Of a DNA stretch of 64,000 bases, positions 61,818 to 64,000 are shown piece by piece. Made by a program: the position numbers and the translations under genes. Numbering within the stretch: the first letter of the stretch is position 1; the number at the start of each line of letters is the position of its first letter. The notes beneath the pieces were generated by a model. It was not told the origin of the DNA, ran no database searches, and was given only the letters and a program-made list of their open reading frames with translations. Source of the DNA: Aldehydirespirator sp965219165 (GTDB taxonomy: Bacteria > Actinomycetota > Acidimicrobiia > Acidimicrobiales > Aldehydirespiratoraceae); the NCBI GenBank assembly GCA_965219165.1, contig CBDCMW010000002.1:3410001-3474000 (forward strand), written 5' to 3'.

Positions 61818-63251
61818 ATGAATTCCGAATGTTTCGATTTGTACGATTTATCTGCTCCGGCAGAGCCCGATGGGCCGAAGCCGAGGCGCGGCCGACGGAC
61901 GGTGATCGCCGTGGTGTTGGCGTTCGTGTTGCTTGCGGCCAGCTGCGGCGACGACACCGACCGCACCGGTCAGGACGTGCTTGGCTCGTCCTCGCCCACG
62001 GTCGACGCCGAGCCGTCAGGACTGTCGCCTGAGCTTTCGGCGCAGCCAGAAAGCCCGGACGGGACCACGGGCACCGCCCAGGACACGCCAGCCACCGAAC
62101 CCACCCGCACGCCGGCCACTGAACCGACCGTGACTCTGGGGACTGAACCAGCGCCCGCGGCTGTCTCCGAACAGGAGCCGGTGGTCCCGTCCGACGACGT
62201 GGTCGAAGAAGTCCTGAGCGCAGCCGACGAGCAGGCCACGCCAGCCATCACCACCCAGGCGGCCACCACTACCCGGTCCCCCACAACGACCCGTGTGCCG
62301 ACAACCACAGCCGCCCCCACGACAACCAATGCGCCGACAACCACGGCCGCCCCCACAACGACGGCAGCACCCACCACCTCACAGGCCCCCACAACCACCA
62401 CGACGGCAGCACCCACCACAACCACCACGACGACCACCACCGTGCCGCCGCCCACCACAACCACGCCGGTCACCGATGAGGAAGCTGGGCCGGAGCCGGA
62501 GGGTGGGCATCCGCCCGCCCCCGAAGTGGGGATGGTCCCCCGAGAGCATCCCTACTGGGACTATCCGAACTGCGCGGCAGAGCCGCTGTGGCCCTCGAGC
62601 TGCTATCCACCGTCTGAGTGGGAGACTCCCCAGGACCTCTCTGACTGTCGCAGCGGGTACCCCGACCAAGGCGTCGGCGGCATCTGCGCCTCAAGACAAC
62701 CTGATGAGACGCCCCGCCAGACCAGTGATGTCGTGGAGTGGACCAACAACTGCAACTCCTCGTGGCACCCGGTCTCTTGCGGAAATCTGGTGCGCCGGAT
62801 GAAGTGGCCCCTCGACTACCTCGGGACCCATCCGTGGTGCGTGCTGCAGCAGTACTACGACCGCCTCGCTGCCTACGATCTCAGCTGGAGCCAAGGCAAC
62901 GCCAACCCGCCGCGAGGCATCGAGGATCGCCACGGCTGGCATCTGTGCCCCACTGTGATCGACCCGCCGGCGCCTGACGACCCCACGGTGCGGCTCTCCG
63001 AGACTGGTCTCTCGGTCGCGCAGCGATGCCGCATCGTGCTGCCCGCCGATGTCCAACTGGAGACGACCACCGGCAGGCGCAGCCGGCTGGCGGAGCGCTT
63101 CGGCTCCGACTGCGACGCCTGGGCCTCATGGGTGGAGGACCGCACCAGCGGACGTAGTGCTCCGGAGTGCTACCGCTCGGCGCGTCTTGCCGAGGAGTGG
63201 ATGGAGCATCACCACTCCACCCCTGAGCGCTACTTCCCCATGAGCTGCTGA
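61818..63251 (+). CDS. Secreted lipoprotein with Thr/Pro stalk and Cys-rich domain
   Basis: 477 aa. An unusually long N-region, a hydrophobic core (TVIAVVLAFVLLAASC) and lipidated Cys43. A stalk with many PTTT/TTTA units follows at about 145-220, then a C-terminal domain of about 250 residues with about 12 Cys and many Trp/Tyr (DYPNCAAEPLWPSSCYPP; HPWCVLQQYYDRL; RCRIVLPADVQL; GSDCDAWASWVED). No family recognised. The next gene, 21 bp downstream, encodes a similar stalk, so the two probably act together on the surface. Confidence 0.8.
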   Translation: MNSECFDLYDLSAPAEPDGPKPRRGRRTVIAVVLAFVLLAASCGDDTDRTGQDVLGSSSPTVDAEPSGLSPELSAQPESPDGTTGTAQDTPATEPTRTPATEPTVTLGTEPAPAAVSEQEPVVPSDDVVEEVLSAADEQATPAITTQAATTTRSPTTTRVPTTTAAPTTTNAPTTTAAPTTTAAPTTSQAPTTTTTAAPTTTTTTTTTVPPPTTTTPVTDEEAGPEPEGGHPPAPEVGMVPREHPYWDYPNCAAEPLWPSSCYPPSEWETPQDLSDCRSGYPDQGVGGICASRQPDETPRQTSDVVEWTNNCNSSWHPVSCGNLVRRMKWPLDYLGTHPWCVLQQYYDRLAAYDLSWSQGNANPPRGIEDRHGWHLCPTVIDPPAPDDPTVRLSETGLSVAQRCRIVLPADVQLETTTGRRSRLAERFGSDCDAWASWVEDRTSGRSAPECYRSARLAEEWMEHHHSTPERYFPMSC

Positions 63252-63272
63252 CTCCCAAAGGAGCCAACCACC

Positions 63273-64000
63273 ATGACGCACTCCGCATCGTCTCCCCAAC
63301 CATCCCCCTCCCCCGGCGAGTCGCCGCGGCGCTTCATCATGGTGATATCAGCACTGGTAGGTGTAGTTGTTCTCGGAGCGATAGTCGCCCACCAGCGCGC
63401 TGAGGCCCTTCCCGCCGAGAGCGACGAGACCGCTTTTTCACTGGACACAGGCACTAGAGCCATGCTTGCTCATCCACTCCCGCCGCCACACAACCATCGA
63501 CCGACGCCGACCACCACCAGGCGGCCGATTTGCAGCCCTCCCAACGGGTGCTCCACGCCGACGACCACTGCACGGCCTACGCCGACCACCACCAGGCGGC
63601 CGATTTGCAGCCCTCCCAACCAGTGCTATCCGCCGCCGACCACTGCACGTCCCACACCCACCACGACCAGACGCCCGCCGCCGACCACAACCAGGCGCCC
63701 CGTCACCACCACCACCAGGCGCCCCGTCACCACCACCACCAGGCGCCCCGTCACCACCACCACCAGGCGCCCCGTCACCACCACCACCAGGCGCCCCGTC
63801 ACCACCACAGTCCCCGACGAGCCCGACTGCGCCCCCCACTGCGGGAATATCGAGGAAGGCGTCGAAGAGGGCTGGTACGACCCTGACCTCGAGCCCTACG
63901 ACGACACCCAAACCTCAGACCTGCAAGACACTCTTCAAGAGTTCGGGGACGACCACCCCGGCTTCAACACCGGCGACGCTCTCGCTGTGCTCACAGACCT
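63273..64000 (+). CDS. Membrane-anchored Thr/Pro-repeat protein, 3' end beyond the window
   Basis: Open from ATG 63,273 (aaaggagcc upstream) to the window end, 242 codons. N-terminal anchor FIMVISALVGVVVLGAIVA, then two copies of TTTRRPICSPPN with Cys (…NGCSTP, …NQCYPP), then an array of VTTTTRRP units, then an acidic part (VPDEPDCAPHCGNIEEG). It looks like an extracellular stalk with disulfide-capable knots. The C-terminal function lies outside the window. Confidence 0.75.
   Translation, partial: MTHSASSPQPSPSPGESPRRFIMVISALVGVVVLGAIVAHQRAEALPAESDETAFSLDTGTRAMLAHPLPPPHNHRPTPTTTRRPICSPPNGCSTPTTTARPTPTTTRRPICSPPNQCYPPPTTARPTPTTTRRPPPTTTRRPVTTTTRRPVTTTTRRPVTTTTRRPVTTTTRRPVTTTVPDEPDCAPHCGNIEEGVEEGWYDPDLEPYDDTQTSDLQDTLQEFGDDHPGFNTGDALAVLTD
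63702..63797 (+). repeat. 24-bp in-frame tandem repeat (4 copies plus a partial)
   Basis: Units of gtcaccaccaccaccaggcg plus cccc start at 63,702, 63,726, 63,750 and 63,774; a partial unit follows. Each encodes VTTTTRRP. Upstream lies an older, longer repeat encoding RRPICSPPN twice. Confidence 0.9.

Noticed and set aside
63530..63886. His-rich frame (QAPRHHHH repeats)
   Set aside because: It is the +1 shadow of the VTTTTRRP repeat. The frame from ATG 63,273 has a ribosome-binding site, a membrane anchor and runs through the whole region.

Overview
The window looks like a high-GC Actinomycetota chromosome, most likely Acidimicrobiia or a relative. This is inferred from gene content, not from a marker-gene tree: a HemQ-type coproheme decarboxylase, a CysO/MoaD-like carrier ending in AVAGGRG, a PAC2 protein, a CIRCE-controlled groEL without groES, a hopanoid hpnC-hpnD-hpnE operon, and secreted lipoproteins with long Thr/Pro linkers. 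GTG starts and 4-bp ATGA/GTGA overlaps between genes are common.

Bases 1-14,535 are an accessory island. It opens with the tail of a tyrosine recombinase (1-60) and closes with a decayed tyrosine recombinase (14,085-14,535) joined to the 3' end of an aldehyde dehydrogenase gene. Inside are a 3,707-bp IS1595-family transposon with perfect 23-bp terminal inverted repeats, an 8-bp target duplication, five small passenger genes and a nested IS110 element; a GIY-YIG-like protein; the left end of a dead IS21 element; a two-gene operon of an unrecognised protein and a two-motif phospholipase-D-type protein (a candidate defence system); a zinc-ribbon pseudogene; a complete IS21 element; and a protein of leucine-rich-repeat-variant repeats.

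Bases 14,520-36,000 are a catabolic region. Genes of the homoprotocatechuate (4-hydroxyphenylacetate) meta-cleavage pathway lie at both edges: a GabD-like dehydrogenase, hpaE, hpaF and a frameshifted hpaG on the left, and a frameshifted hpaH on the right. Between them are an aldoxime/nitrile module (amidase, nitronate monooxygenase-like protein, NitR-like AraC regulator, nitrilase, heme aldoxime dehydratase), a branched-chain-amino-acid-type ABC importer with a permease-ATPase fusion, a cytochrome P450, and an unexplained pair of P-loop ATPases. Arylacetaldoxime to nitrile to arylacetate would feed the hpa ring-cleavage genes, so the region may be one pathway for imported plant-type oximes or nitriles. 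The two frameshifts mean it may be decaying or misassembled.

Bases 36,000-64,000 are mostly core functions: an AIM24-like protein; a B12 uptake and adenosylation operon (btuF-btuC-btuD-cobO) behind a cobalamin riboswitch; a lipoprotein polysaccharide deacetylase; a methyltransferase; GtrA; a thioesterase; an AbiEi/DUF559-like protein; a PQQ-type sugar dehydrogenase; GNAT and acetoacetyl-CoA synthetase; PAC2; Nudix; hemQ; fdhD; nitrobindin; groEL; the sulfur carrier; glycerate kinase; a LytR_C protein; hpnEDC; and two secreted Thr/Pro-rich proteins, the second cut by the window end. A 43-bp palindrome occurs three times at gene 3' ends, and 34-36-bp tandem repeats occur at three gene junctions. 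No tRNA, rRNA or CRISPR array was seen.
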